Source of the DNA: Nocardioides sp.
Lineage (GTDB): Bacteria > Actinomycetota > Actinomycetes > Propionibacteriales > Nocardioidaceae
Assembly: GCA_030698375.1 (NCBI GenBank)
Contig: JAUYLL010000060.1
Span: forward strand, 49,128-113,127
Direction: 5' to 3'
DNA: 64,000 nucleotides
In this document: positions 34,518-43,389 of the stretch, piece after piece
How positions within the stretch are numbered: the first letter of the stretch is position 1
Layout of the letters: every line of letters begins with the position of its first letter
Translations under genes and position numbers: made by a program
Notes under the pieces: model-generated
Database searches by the model: none
What the model was told of the DNA's origin: nothing
Seen by the model: only the letters and a program-made list of their open reading frames with translations

Positions 34518-36812
34518 TCACTCCAGACGCAGCACCTCGCGGCGGAACGCCGCCTCGTCGAGTGGGGGTGCGTCCGCCATCCCGCGGAAGCGCACCACGT
34601 GCAGAGTCCCGGTCCACGGATGCGGGGGGAGGTACTCCGCCGAGACCGGGAAGCCCTCGTCCGCCCCCAGCCTCAGGCCACCGCCCCCGATCTGGATACC
34701 GCTCAGCCCCAGGTCGTCAGGGAGCCTGCCCGACCCAATCGGCTCGCCGTCGCACGACAGCACGCCGACCAGGTCGGCGGGACGGAACTGGAAGGCGAGC
34801 GTGTGGCGGCCCTCGGGGAGCGGGCGATCCGCCCGCACAACGTACGGCGTGCTGGTGACGTTGGCGTAGAAGTGCAGAACACCCGCGTTGACCACCATCG
34901 CCCAGCCGTTGATCCAGTCGCCGAAGGCGGCCAGTACGCCTGCTCCGCCACTCTCGGGGACGTCGACCAGCGCCTCCACGGTCAGCCCGAGGCCTAGGCC
35001 GGGCAGGACCTCGTCGGTGACTGGGTTGCCGCCCGGGTAGATCACCAGCGGGTCCGGGACCGGCCACAGGGGCGGTTCCATCGCCACGGCCCGGCTGATC
35101 AGGCCGTCCTGGAGTGGCAGCACCCGGTTCTCCTCCGCCTGCCGCCACCACTCGGCCTCCAGCTGGGCGACCATCTCGGGGTGCCGGTCAGCGAGGTCGT
35201 CGTGCTCGGAGAAGTCGTCCTCGAGGCGGTAGAGGCTCCACTCGTCGTCGTCGAGCGAGCGGCTGCCCTCCATCAGCTCCTCCTCGTCCAAGACCCCCTC
35301 GGAGACGTGGTTGGTGGTGGCCTTCCAGCCGTCGTGGATGAGCGAGCGCGAGCCGACCACCTCGAAGTACTGCGTGGTCACGGTGTCAGGCGCTTCCGGG
35401 TCCGAGAAGGACGCCTTCATCGAGGAGCCGTCGACGCGCTGTTGGGCGACCCCGTCCACCACGTCGGGAGGCTCGACCCCGCAAACGTCGAGGATCGTGG
35501 GGTAGAGGTCGATGACGTGAGTCAGTTGCGACCGGATGCCGCCTGGGTCGGGGACGCCGCCAGGCGGGCGCAGGATGAAGGGCACTCGGGTGCCGCCGAG
35601 CCAGGAGTAGCGCTTCCAGAGCTTGAACGGCGCGTTGCCGGCCCAGGCCCAACCCCATGGGTATTGGTTGTAGGTCTCGAAGCCGCCGATCTTGTCCAGC
35701 CCCGCGAGGTTCTCGTCCATGGAGTCGCGCACGCGGAAGCCGTACCGGTGCTCGTTGAGCGAGCCGATGCTGCCGCCTTCGGCCGAGGCTCCGTTGTCGG
35801 AGGTGATCAGGACCAAGGTGTTGTCGAGTTCGCCCATCAGGTCCAGTGCTTCGAGCAGCCGGCCCAGCTGGGCGTCAAAGTGGGTAAGGAAGCCGGCGAA
35901 GGCCTCCTGGAAGCGTGCGAGCACCCGGCGCTCGTCGGGAGAGAACGACTCCCAGGGCGGCACCCATGCCGGCCGGTCGGCAAGCTTCGTCGATGCCGGG
36001 ATGATGCCGCCGTCGAGTTGGCGCTGGTAGTTGCGCGCTCGCCACTCCTCCCACCCGCGGTCGAACCGGCCGGCGTACCGCTCGATCCACTCCTGCGGCA
36101 CCTGGTGCGGGGCGTGGGCGGTGCCGGGGGCGAAGTAGAGAAAAAAAGGTTTGTCTGGGGCCGCGTGCTTGAGATCCTTCACCTGCCGGATGGCCTCGTC
36201 TGCCATGTCCGCGCTGAGGTGGTAGCCCTGCTCCGGGGTGGTCGGCGGCCGCACGGGGGAGTTGTCGCGGTACAGCGTTGGTGTCCATTGGTTGGCGTCG
36301 CCGTGAAGGAAGCCGTAGAAGTGCTCGAACCCTAGGGCCAGCGGCCAGGTGTCATAGGGGCCCGCGGCCGAGCGGTCGTTGCGCGGAGTGAGGTGCCACT
36401 TGCCGATGGCCATCGTGGCCCAGCCCTCGTCCCGCAATACCCGGGCCACGGTGGCTGCCGACGGCGGGATGCGGCCGGTGTACCCCGGGTAGCCAGTCGG
36501 AATGTCCGCAACGAAGCCGTTGCCCACGGCGTGGGAGTTGCGCCCGGTCAGCAGTGAAGCCCGAGTAGGTGTGCACATGGCGGTCGCGTGGTACCGGTTG
36601 TACCGCAGGCCCTGCGCAGCCATCCGGTCCATGGCGGGGGTCTCGATGTCGGAGCCGAAGGGCGCGACCTGCGCGAACCCGACGTCGTCCATCAGCACCA
36701 CGAGGACGTTCGACCGGCCGGCCGGTCGAGGCCGCTCGGGGTGCCACGGGGTCGACTCCTCGGGTGTGCGGCCGAGGGTGGCGCCGTGGAACGAGGCGTT
36801 CGGGTCGGTCAT
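34518..36812 (-). CDS. Type I sulfatase (AtsD-like), locus B
   Basis: Sulfatase of 764 residues, no signal peptide. Metal site VVLMDDVGFAQVAPFG near residue 40, canonical formylglycine site C80-T-P-T-R followed by ASLLTGRN, then IGKWHLTP and SDNGASAEGG, and the same long C-terminal domain as the locus A enzyme. The two are clearly paralogues along their whole length (for example shared GYPGYTGRIPPSA and YPWGWAWAGN patterns). The ATG at 36812 overlaps the BASS stop (ATGA) and has GGGAGAAGG upstream. Expected to cleave an imported organic sulfate in the cytoplasm. Substrate not identified. Confidence 0.93.
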   Translation of the reverse strand: MTDPNASFHGATLGRTPEESTPWHPERPRPAGRSNVLVVLMDDVGFAQVAPFGSDIETPAMDRMAAQGLRYNRYHATAMCTPTRASLLTGRNSHAVGNGFVADIPTGYPGYTGRIPPSAATVARVLRDEGWATMAIGKWHLTPRNDRSAAGPYDTWPLALGFEHFYGFLHGDANQWTPTLYRDNSPVRPPTTPEQGYHLSADMADEAIRQVKDLKHAAPDKPFFLYFAPGTAHAPHQVPQEWIERYAGRFDRGWEEWRARNYQRQLDGGIIPASTKLADRPAWVPPWESFSPDERRVLARFQEAFAGFLTHFDAQLGRLLEALDLMGELDNTLVLITSDNGASAEGGSIGSLNEHRYGFRVRDSMDENLAGLDKIGGFETYNQYPWGWAWAGNAPFKLWKRYSWLGGTRVPFILRPPGGVPDPGGIRSQLTHVIDLYPTILDVCGVEPPDVVDGVAQQRVDGSSMKASFSDPEAPDTVTTQYFEVVGSRSLIHDGWKATTNHVSEGVLDEEELMEGSRSLDDDEWSLYRLEDDFSEHDDLADRHPEMVAQLEAEWWRQAEENRVLPLQDGLISRAVAMEPPLWPVPDPLVIYPGGNPVTDEVLPGLGLGLTVEALVDVPESGGAGVLAAFGDWINGWAMVVNAGVLHFYANVTSTPYVVRADRPLPEGRHTLAFQFRPADLVGVLSCDGEPIGSGRLPDDLGLSGIQIGGGGLRLGADEGFPVSAEYLPPHPWTGTLHVVRFRGMADAPPLDEAAFRREVLRLE

Positions 36813-37801
36813 GCCTTCTCCCTGATGGGTTGCGTGTCGGGATGGAGAGCGGAGAGTTCGGCGGGTGCTCGACGGCGCCACCACGAGGCCAGCAGGAGGC
36901 CGATGACGACGTCCCAGAGGCCATACATCGCGACCGTGACGGCGACCCCGCCGAGGGTCGGGAAGACGGCGAGGGCGATCACCAGCCCGAGCCCGGTGTT
37001 GCGGATGGCGACCTCGAAGGTCATCGCCCGCGCGGCCGCTTCCCCGAGCCGGGTAACCCTGGTGACGAGATAACCGACCGCCAGGGCAACCGCGTTGAAC
37101 GCGACGACGTACGGGCCGACGGAGGGCAGCGCCGCGGTCAGGATCGGCCAGGTGGCGGCGACCGCACCGACGATCAGGACGACCAGGAGGGTCAGCACCG
37201 CGGGCTCGACATACCGGGACAGGCGCCGGGCCAGGCCGGGGCGACGCCACGCGACCAGCACGCCCGCGACGAACGGCGCGACGATGACCAGCGCCGTCTC
37301 CAGCAACAGACTGGCGCCGGAGAACCGGACGGTGTCGACCGCCCGGTCGAGATCAGACTGCCACCTCGACCAGAAGCCGAAAGCCAGCGGAGTCACGATG
37401 ATGGCAAGGGCATTGCTCGCCGAGGTCATGGACAGCGAGAAGGCCAGGTCGCCGCGGGCGCGGTGGGTCAGGATGTTGGACAAGTTTCCGGCCGGGCAAC
37501 AGGCCAGCAGCAACAGGCCCACCGCCACCGAGGCCTTGGGGTCCGTCCACAAGATCAGCAGCAGGCACAGCCCCGGCAGCAGGACGAGCTGGGCGGTGAG
37601 GCCGAGCGCGAACAGCTGGGGCCGACGGCGCAGTGCGCGGAAGTCCTCGCTCTTCACGCTCAAGGCGATGCCAAAAAGGAAGACCCCCATCAGCAGCTTG
37701 ACCCCAAGTGCAGCCGCGTCGTCGACCCGGACCTCGAGGGAGTCAAGGTCGCTGCCGGCGGCGAGCGCAGCGGTGTAGACCGTGGAGGCCATCATCGCCA
37801 T
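36809..37801 (-). CDS. BASS-family transporter, locus B
   Basis: Paralogue of the locus A carrier, 330 residues. It shares LLLLACCPAGNLSNILTHRA and EVAIRNTGLGLVIALAVFPT with it. The ATG at 37801 is preceded by AGGAGG six bases away, which fixes the start despite a longer open frame. Coupled to the sulfatase by ATGA overlap, the strongest hint that the carrier imports the sulfatase substrate. It diverges from a TetR gene over a 23-bp palindrome. Confidence 0.9.
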   Translation of the reverse strand: MAMMASTVYTAALAAGSDLDSLEVRVDDAAALGVKLLMGVFLFGIALSVKSEDFRALRRRPQLFALGLTAQLVLLPGLCLLLILWTDPKASVAVGLLLLACCPAGNLSNILTHRARGDLAFSLSMTSASNALAIIVTPLAFGFWSRWQSDLDRAVDTVRFSGASLLLETALVIVAPFVAGVLVAWRRPGLARRLSRYVEPAVLTLLVVLIVGAVAATWPILTAALPSVGPYVVAFNAVALAVGYLVTRVTRLGEAAARAMTFEVAIRNTGLGLVIALAVFPTLGGVAVTVAMYGLWDVVIGLLLASWWRRRAPAELSALHPDTQPIREKA

Positions 37802-37828
37802 GCGCGTCCTCCTGCGGCCGGGTCGCCA

Positions 37829-37851
37829 ATTTAAGTCGATCTGACTTAAAT
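37829..37851. promoter_or_regulatory. 23-bp palindromic TetR operator candidate
   Basis: ATTTAAGTC-N5-GACTTAAAT, perfect 9-bp arms, 28 bp before the BASS ATG and 20 bp before the TetR ATG. AT-rich in a GC-rich region. Position indicates autoregulation of the TetR gene and repression of the BASS-sulfatase operon. Confidence 0.7.
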
Positions 37852-37870
37852 CGTAGAGTACAGTCCGTTC

Positions 37871-38575
37871 ATGACCCGAACAAGAGACCCTGCGGTCTCC
37901 CCATCCTTGACTCGGCCGCAGGAGCGGATCCTGGTCGCGGCCGAGCGGCTCTTCGTCGAGGCGGGATTCGGAGTATCCCTGCGGGAGATCGCGGTCGCCT
38001 CCGGGCAGCGCAACCACTCCGCGGTGCAGTACCACTTTGGTGATCGAGCCGGCCTCGCGGATGCGTTGTACCGCTACCGGATGGTGCCCCTCAACGCTCG
38101 ACGTGCCGAGATGATGGAGGAGATCTGGGCGCGAGGGGAGGAGCGAGACATCGAGGTCTTGCTGCGCGCCTACATCGTTCCGATGGCCGAGCACCTCCTC
38201 GCGCAGCCAGGACGGAGCTGGTACTTGCGGCTGATGGCGCGCTTCATCATCTCGGGGGTCTACACCGACCTGCCCTTCCCGTCCGACTACTACGTCCAAT
38301 TCTCCAAGCTCGAGGAGATGCTGATGGCCGCCGACGCATGCATCACCCAGAGCCGGGTCTACCTGGTGACGCTGCATGTCGTGAGCGTGCTCGCCTCGCT
38401 CGAGACCCGGCTCGCCCTCGAGCCTGCGCTGGCGGACCGGGCCGGCGAGGAGATCGAGGACCTGGTGCTGACTGCTTATGCAGTCGCAACAGCGCCGGCG
38501 CCCCGACCGGGCCGCAAGCGTCCAGATATCAACGGGGGTCGATCGTCTTCGGACGCGACCTACGCCACCGGATGA
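37871..38575 (+). CDS. TetR-family regulator, locus B
   Basis: Repressor of 234 residues. The N-terminal HTH reads ILVAAERLFVEAGFGVSLRE, then IAVASGQRNHSAVQYHFGDR. The rest is helical ligand-binding domain. It is divergent to BASS-sulfatase and 32 bp upstream of the binding lipoprotein, so one regulator can control all parts of locus B. It is only distantly like the locus A TetR. Confidence 0.9.
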   Translation: MTRTRDPAVSPSLTRPQERILVAAERLFVEAGFGVSLREIAVASGQRNHSAVQYHFGDRAGLADALYRYRMVPLNARRAEMMEEIWARGEERDIEVLLRAYIVPMAEHLLAQPGRSWYLRLMARFIISGVYTDLPFPSDYYVQFSKLEEMLMAADACITQSRVYLVTLHVVSVLASLETRLALEPALADRAGEEIEDLVLTAYAVATAPAPRPGRKRPDINGGRSSSDATYATG

Positions 38576-38607
38576 GGCCATAGCGCCTCAGTCAGGAGTC
38601 GTGTGGG

Positions 38608-40191
38608 ATGCGTATCACTCTGATCGCGGGCGCCCGTCCAGGGTCCGCACTTTCTCGAACCCCGCGAAGGACCCTGTTCTCGATCAAACCCCCACGGGCC
38701 CCGTACGGCCGGTCCCGATCGCTCATGCTGACCGCCAGCGTCAGTGCGCTTGCGCTCGGGCTGGCGGCGTGTGGGTCCCAACTCAACCCCACCGATGTGC
38801 AGGCTGTAGACAATCTCGGCGGCGGGGTCGTCGCGGAGGGAACGGTGCCCGGCGGGATCGGCGATCCCCTCGCCCCTGACGGTCCGACCAGCACGGGTGA
38901 TGGCTTTGGAGGTGACAACCCGACCGGGGCCGCGGATGACACCGGCGGTGGGTCCAATAACGATGTTGGCGGTGGCGGCCGTGGTGGCGGTGGCGGTGGC
39001 GGTGGCGGTGGCGGTGGCGAACCGCCTGTCAGTGGGCCCAAGGCGAACTGCGACGGATTCAAGAACCAGACCGGGATCACCGACGACAAGGTCGTGATCG
39101 CCAATGTCGCGGACATCTCCGGTCCGGTTCCGGGCATCTTCGAGTCGGCCCAGGAAGCCACCCGAGCGTTCGCGGCGTACTTCAACTCCAGCAGTGACAT
39201 TTGTGGTCGCAAACTCGAGGTACTGGCTCTCGACAGCCGCGCAGACTCCGGCGCCGACCAGCAGGCTTATGCCCGCGCCTGCGACCAAGCGTTCGCCTCG
39301 GTTGGTTCGATGGGGGCCTTCGACATGGGCGGTGCGAGATCCGCAGAGTCCTGTGGCATCCCCGACGTGCGCTCGACGAGCAACACCGATGAGCGCCGCG
39401 CGTGCCGCACGTGCTTCGCCGCCCAGTCCGTGGACTCGACGGGCATCCCCAGCGCGGTGCACAAGTGGTTCTTGGAGAACCACCGCGGCGCAACCCAGAA
39501 AGCGGCGATGCTCTACGTCAACGCCGGCGCCGCCGTCGGCAACGCCCGGGCCTTCGCCAAGGCGTCGGAGAAGAACGGCTGGAACAACGTTTACACAACC
39601 GGTATCGACGCCTTCGAGTTCAACTACGCGCCCTACGTGCAGGAGATGAAGAAGCGGGGCGTCAAACTGGTGCAGTACGTCGGCCCGTACCAGTACACAG
39701 TCAAGCTCCAGCAAGCCATGCGGCAGGGCGGCCTCGACCCGGAGGTCTACCTCCAAGACGCCACCATCTACGACGCCCGGTACGTCCAGCAGGCTGGCAG
39801 CGCCGGGGATGGCTCCTACGTCTATATGAACAACCAGATGTTCGAGCGGGTCAATCTCGCTGAGATGGCGCTCTATCTGCAGTGGCTGCGACAGGTGAAG
39901 CCCGGCGCCACCCCGACCTTCTTTGGGCTATACGCCTGGTCGGCGGCCCGGCTGTTCGCCGAGAAGGCTCACGAGCTCGGTGGTGACCTCACCCGTGCCA
40001 ACGTCGTCACCAAGTTGCGCAAAGTCGATGACTGGACCGCGAACGGTTTGCACGCCCCCCAGCACGTCGGCACCAAAGAGAGCGCGGAGTGCACCATGAT
40101 CATCCAGCTCAAAGGCGGCAAGTGGACCCAGCGGTCGGGCAGGCCTGGGAAATTCGTCTGCGCGCCGATCACCCGCGTGAGCGCGCAGTGA
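38608..40191 (+). CDS. Substrate-binding lipoprotein, locus B
   Basis: Paralogue of the 12472-13971 product, 527 residues. Lipobox G-L-A-A-C at Cys55, then a Gly-rich linker with a run of about 12 glycines, then CDGFKNQTGITDDKVVIANV and DISGPVPGIFESAQEATRAF. Cys pattern SCGIPDVRS and ACRTCFAAQ matches the locus A protein. The ATG at 38608 has an AGGAG nine bases upstream; the signal peptide is therefore unusually long, and an ATG at 38725 would leave too short a basic region. No ABC membrane parts nearby. It may hand ligand to the BASS carrier; this is inference. Confidence 0.85.
   Translation: MRITLIAGARPGSALSRTPRRTLFSIKPPRAPYGRSRSLMLTASVSALALGLAACGSQLNPTDVQAVDNLGGGVVAEGTVPGGIGDPLAPDGPTSTGDGFGGDNPTGAADDTGGGSNNDVGGGGRGGGGGGGGGGGGEPPVSGPKANCDGFKNQTGITDDKVVIANVADISGPVPGIFESAQEATRAFAAYFNSSSDICGRKLEVLALDSRADSGADQQAYARACDQAFASVGSMGAFDMGGARSAESCGIPDVRSTSNTDERRACRTCFAAQSVDSTGIPSAVHKWFLENHRGATQKAAMLYVNAGAAVGNARAFAKASEKNGWNNVYTTGIDAFEFNYAPYVQEMKKRGVKLVQYVGPYQYTVKLQQAMRQGGLDPEVYLQDATIYDARYVQQAGSAGDGSYVYMNNQMFERVNLAEMALYLQWLRQVKPGATPTFFGLYAWSAARLFAEKAHELGGDLTRANVVTKLRKVDDWTANGLHAPQHVGTKESAECTMIIQLKGGKWTQRSGRPGKFVCAPITRVSAQ
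38983..39018 (+). repeat. GGTGGC hexanucleotide repeat (6 units)
   Basis: Six tandem GGTGGC units encode part of the poly-Gly linker of the lipoprotein. Being a hexamer, slippage changes linker length without breaking the frame. Confidence 0.9.
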
Positions 40192-40515
40192 ATGGGGTCT
40201 CTCGAGGAGGAACCGAAGCCACCGATTGCATCGTCGCCCATCTCTTGCCTCTCGCTGGTGATCGCCGGCCCGGTATGCCCACCCGTAGGTAGACCAGCGC
40301 ACTAGCTCACAGCCAGCTTGCACCCCGCGACTGAAATGGAACGTCGGCGGTTCGACCCGCCCCTGCCCACGAGCAAGGCAGGTCCCTGACCTGCACGAAG
40401 GCCCCCACCGGGTTCCGCGTTGCGGGGTCGGTCGATGTCGATCTAGGCCTGGAGGCGTCTGCCTCCGACGCGGGGGGTCGATGTGAACCGTCCCGCGATG
40501 ACCGCGAGACATTGC
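40192..40515. other. Junction region at left end of the island
   Basis: No gene seen. It contains a 7-bp perfect hairpin GCAGGTC-CCT-GACCTGC (40378-40394), a T-arm-like GGCGGTTCGACCCGCC with no cloverleaf, and the left copy of a direct repeat (40417-40483). Probably recombination scar. Confidence 0.5.
40417..40483 (+). repeat. Island-flanking direct repeat, left copy
   Basis: 67 bp starting GCGTTGCGGGG and ending GGTCGATG, matching 58239-58304 in the same orientation at about 59 of 67 positions with one indel. On the minus strand it encodes remnants of the same peptide (PRVGGRRLQ then a stop, DIDRPRN), so both copies derive from one gene. Confidence 0.75.
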
Positions 40516-40878
40516 CTACCCGCATTCGTCATCCGTCGGCCGGCGGCCCGCCGCAGCGGATTGCTGTGCAATGGCGCTGAGGATGGCGATCCGCACCGGC
40601 GTATGTTTATTGGCGCAGCCCTCATCGGCCACATCGATTGAAATCGGCGCGACACTGGCGAGGCAGTCCGCGACCGCCGTGAGCGTGTCGGCCAAGACAG
40701 TGATGCCCGTCATAGTGGATACGACCCAGGGCCCGGCGGTCGCGCGTACGCGTGCGGGATGACACGAGACCACCAGTATCTCGTTGAGGACGCGCGCGGC
40801 CTCCCAGCGCGCTCGGCGACCGGTAACCACAGCGGACCACTCGTCCGTCTCAGTTGTTCGTCCGCACGCTCCACACAT
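40516..40878 (-). CDS. Hypothetical protein with N-terminal CxxC (120 aa)
   Basis: I do not recognise the family. The frame starts MCGACGRTTETDEWSAVVTG with a Cys-x-x-Cys knuckle and continues into a helical region (RRARWEAARVLNEIL) and a hydrophobic/threonine-rich middle. The composition looks like a real protein. It lies 20 bp after the SDR stop on the same strand, so it may be the last gene of the catabolic run. The ribosome-binding site is weak. Confidence 0.5.
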   Translation of the reverse strand: MCGACGRTTETDEWSAVVTGRRARWEAARVLNEILVVSCHPARVRATAGPWVVSTMTGITVLADTLTAVADCLASVAPISIDVADEGCANKHTPVRIAILSAIAQQSAAAGRRPTDDECG

Positions 40879-40897
40879 AAGTCAACGACCCCGCCTG

Positions 40898-41638
40898 TTA
40901 GGGCATCACGTCGCCTGAGTTTGGACCGAGAGTTTGACCGACGAAAAGGTTCCCGCCAGGCGAGGCAGCTAGCAGCACCGCTGTAGGCGCGATCTCTTCG
41001 GGGCGTCCGAACCGGCCGAGGGGCAACTCCGCACGCTTCTCGTCGCGCCAGGAGTCGCTCAGCCCCCCAATTAGTGGCGTCTCGATCGGCCCCGGCGCAA
41101 TAGCATTGACGAGAACGTTGTCCTGCGCGACCTCCAAGGCCAGCGCCTTGGTGAATCCGAGGACCCCTGCCTTGGCCGCACTGTAATGGGTCAGCGACCT
41201 GCCACCCTTGATGCCGAGTTGGGAGGCGATATTGATGACTCGACCGTGTCGCCGGCTGAGCATCCCCGGCACAACGTGACGGCACATCAAGAAAACACCG
41301 GTCAAGTCAACGTCGATCGTCTCCTGCCACATCGCCAGGGACATGTCAATCAGCGGGGATTCGGTCACGATGCCGGCTGAGTTGACGAGGATATCGATCG
41401 GTCCGACCGCTTCTTCGGCCATGCTCACTGCCTTCATCACGGCGGTTTCGTCTGTTACGTCCGCCGCCACGAAGTGAGCTGCGCCGATCTCCGTCGCGAC
41501 GCGCTCCACGGCCGCAGCGTGTCGGTCGAGAAGCACCACGTTCGCGTGTTCAGCGATGAAGGCCTCAGCGATCGCGCGCCCGATACCGCTGGCCGCTCCG
41601 GTCACCAGAGCTGACTGCCCCTTGAGCGTTCCAGCCAT
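40898..41638 (-). CDS. Short-chain dehydrogenase/reductase (FabG-like)
   Basis: NAD(P)-dependent oxidoreductase of 246 residues: TGAASGIG, NSAGIV, catalytic Ser in INIASQLG and Tyr-Lys in HYSAAKAG, then APGPIETPLI. Its start overlaps the upstream SDR stop as TGATG; a GTG one codon earlier is possible. Two consecutive coupled SDRs suggest successive oxidation steps on an alcohol or hydroxy acid of the island's substrate. Confidence 0.88.
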   Translation of the reverse strand: MAGTLKGQSALVTGAASGIGRAIAEAFIAEHANVVLLDRHAAAVERVATEIGAAHFVAADVTDETAVMKAVSMAEEAVGPIDILVNSAGIVTESPLIDMSLAMWQETIDVDLTGVFLMCRHVVPGMLSRRHGRVINIASQLGIKGGRSLTHYSAAKAGVLGFTKALALEVAQDNVLVNAIAPGPIETPLIGGLSDSWRDEKRAELPLGRFGRPEEIAPTAVLLAASPGGNLFVGQTLGPNSGDVMP

Positions 41639-42420
41639 CACGCGCGCATCTTCACGACTAGTCCACCGTCCACGATTAGTTCCTGCCCCGTGACGTACCT
41701 AGCTTCAGGTGAGTTGAGGAACCAAATCACGTCGGCGACCTCCTCGGGGGTGCCTGGGCGCCCGAGTGGGATGTCAGCAGAGGCTCGGCGCAGGCCTTCA
41801 TGACCCAATGAGTTCACGGCGTCCGTGGACTGCGGTGTCTCGATCAGCCCGGGAATCACGGTGTTGATGCGGATGCCGCGTGGGGCTAGTTCGACGGCCA
41901 GGCTCCGACAGAGCCCGATCACACCAGCTTTTGCCGCCGCATAATGCGCGTGATCCGCCCAACCGTAGACACCGCCACTGATCGATGAGATTGCGACACC
42001 GGCTCCGCCTTCACTCATGAACGGGACGCAGGCACGGAAGGTGCGCAGCACACCGCCGAGGTCGACCGCGAGCATGTCGTCCCAGCGCTCATCAGTCAGC
42101 TCTGTCAGCGCTGCTCGACGCAAGATGCCGGCGTTGGCGACGACGTGGTCGATACGTCCGAAGGCCTCGTGGGCCTTCCGCGCCATCGCTTCGACTTGGG
42201 TGGTGTGCCGGACGTCGACCTCGACCACGATCCCTTCACCGCCAGTCGCTTTCACCAGGTCGAGCGTCTCCTGCGGATCGTGCGGGTCCCCGGGGTAGCT
42301 GCAGATGACGGCACGGACCCCCTCCCTGGCACAACGGGCGGCCACCGCCCGTCCGATCCCGCTCGCAGCTCCGGTGATCACTGCCACCCTGCCGACGTCT
42401 GGACTGGTGATGTGGGACAC
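41638..42420 (-). CDS. Short-chain dehydrogenase/reductase
   Basis: SDR of 260 residues: ITGAASGIG, ANAGIL, Ser in ISSISGGVYG, Tyr-Lys in HYAAAKAG, IPGLIETPQ. An acidic/His-rich segment after beta-2 (YPGDPHDPQETLD) is unusual and hints at NAD preference not being standard. GTG start at 42420 with AGAGGAAC leader. Located between the deacetylase and the second SDR, same strand. Confidence 0.88.
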   Translation of the reverse strand: MSHITSPDVGRVAVITGAASGIGRAVAARCAREGVRAVICSYPGDPHDPQETLDLVKATGGEGIVVEVDVRHTTQVEAMARKAHEAFGRIDHVVANAGILRRAALTELTDERWDDMLAVDLGGVLRTFRACVPFMSEGGAGVAISSISGGVYGWADHAHYAAAKAGVIGLCRSLAVELAPRGIRINTVIPGLIETPQSTDAVNSLGHEGLRRASADIPLGRPGTPEEVADVIWFLNSPEARYVTGQELIVDGGLVVKMRA

Positions 42421-42465
42421 GATTGTTCCTCTGGCTTCGTTCGGGCCTACTGAGTGGAAGGTTCC

Positions 42466-43344
42466 CTAGAGCCGCGGGAACCGTCGTGCGTAGTCGTCCG
42501 CGATGTCGTCGAAGGTGGCCCAGCGGGCCCCCGCGTGGTCGTTGATGTGTGCGATGAGCCGTTCGAGCATGAGGAGCACTTGGGGCCTCCCCGAGACGTC
42601 GGGGTGGATGGTGAATGTCACTACCCCGTAGTCCATCTCGCGGTGAACCCAGTCGAACTGGTCCTTCCACATCTGCTCGAGGTGGCGGGGGTTCACGAAG
42701 CCATGGCTGTTGGGGCTGGACTTGATGAACATCATCGGCGGGAGATCGTCGAGGTACCAGTTGGCTGGGATCTCGATGAGATCGGTCTCCTCGCCCCGAA
42801 CGAGCGGTTTCATCCATTCAGATGCCGCGGCGGAGTAGTCGATCTTGGTCCAGGAGTCACCGACTCTTACGCGGTAGGGGGTGAAGTCGTCGTGCATGAG
42901 GGAGTGGTCGTACTTGATCCCTCTTTCGAGGAGCAGTTCGTTCGTGACCGGGCTGAACTCCCACCACGGAGCGACATACCCGGTTGGGCGTCGACCGCTC
43001 CCCCGCTCGATAAGGTCGATGCAGTGTTCTAGGACGTCAGCTTCTTGGTCTCGGCTCATCGCGATGGGGTTCTCGTGGCTGTAGCCGTGAACGCCGATCT
43101 CGTGTCCGGCGGCGACGATCTGCTCGAACTGCTGCGGGAACGTCTCGATGGAGTGACCGGGAACGAACCAGGTGCTCGGGAGGTCGTTGCGCCGGAAAAG
43201 TTCGAGTAGGCGTGGCACGCCAACCTCACCGGCGAACATCCCCCGTGAGATGTCGTCGGGGGAGTCCTCCCCTCCATAGGACCCGAGCCATCCGGCGACA
43301 GCGTCGACGTCGACGCCGAAGGCGCAGAGGATCTCTTTCGGCAT
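42466..43344 (-). CDS. NodB-fold deacetylase (PuuE/PgdA-type, cytoplasmic)
   Basis: Carbohydrate-esterase-4-like metal hydrolase of 292 residues. The catalytic/metal Asp pair is in [11 protein letters not shown], the metal His motif is HGYSHE (H-x3-H), and the late [12 protein letters not shown] loop supplies a His. No signal peptide, so it does not act on cell wall; cytoplasmic members such as PuuE cleave C-N bonds in allantoin-like or N-acyl compounds. In this cluster a role in removing an acyl or opening an amide from the imported substrate is likely but unproven. Confidence 0.83.
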   Translation of the reverse strand: MPKEILCAFGVDVDAVAGWLGSYGGEDSPDDISRGMFAGEVGVPRLLELFRRNDLPSTWFVPGHSIETFPQQFEQIVAAGHEIGVHGYSHENPIAMSRDQEADVLEHCIDLIERGSGRRPTGYVAPWWEFSPVTNELLLERGIKYDHSLMHDDFTPYRVRVGDSWTKIDYSAAASEWMKPLVRGEETDLIEIPANWYLDDLPPMMFIKSSPNSHGFVNPRHLEQMWKDQFDWVHREMDYGVVTFTIHPDVSGRPQVLLMLERLIAHINDHAGARWATFDDIADDYARRFPRL

Positions 43345-43389
43345 ATCAATCTCCTTCGTGCGTAAGCGAGCGAGCTTGAGCGAGAGGTC

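Noticed and set aside
38983..39018. Hexamer repeat as a phase-variation switch
   Set aside because: A six-base unit cannot shift the frame; it only changes glycine number.
40300..40372. Possible tRNA: GGCGGTTCGACCCGCC looks like a T-arm
   Set aside because: No matching acceptor stem, and D- and anticodon-arm pairing fail; the distance to any anticodon-like loop is too long.
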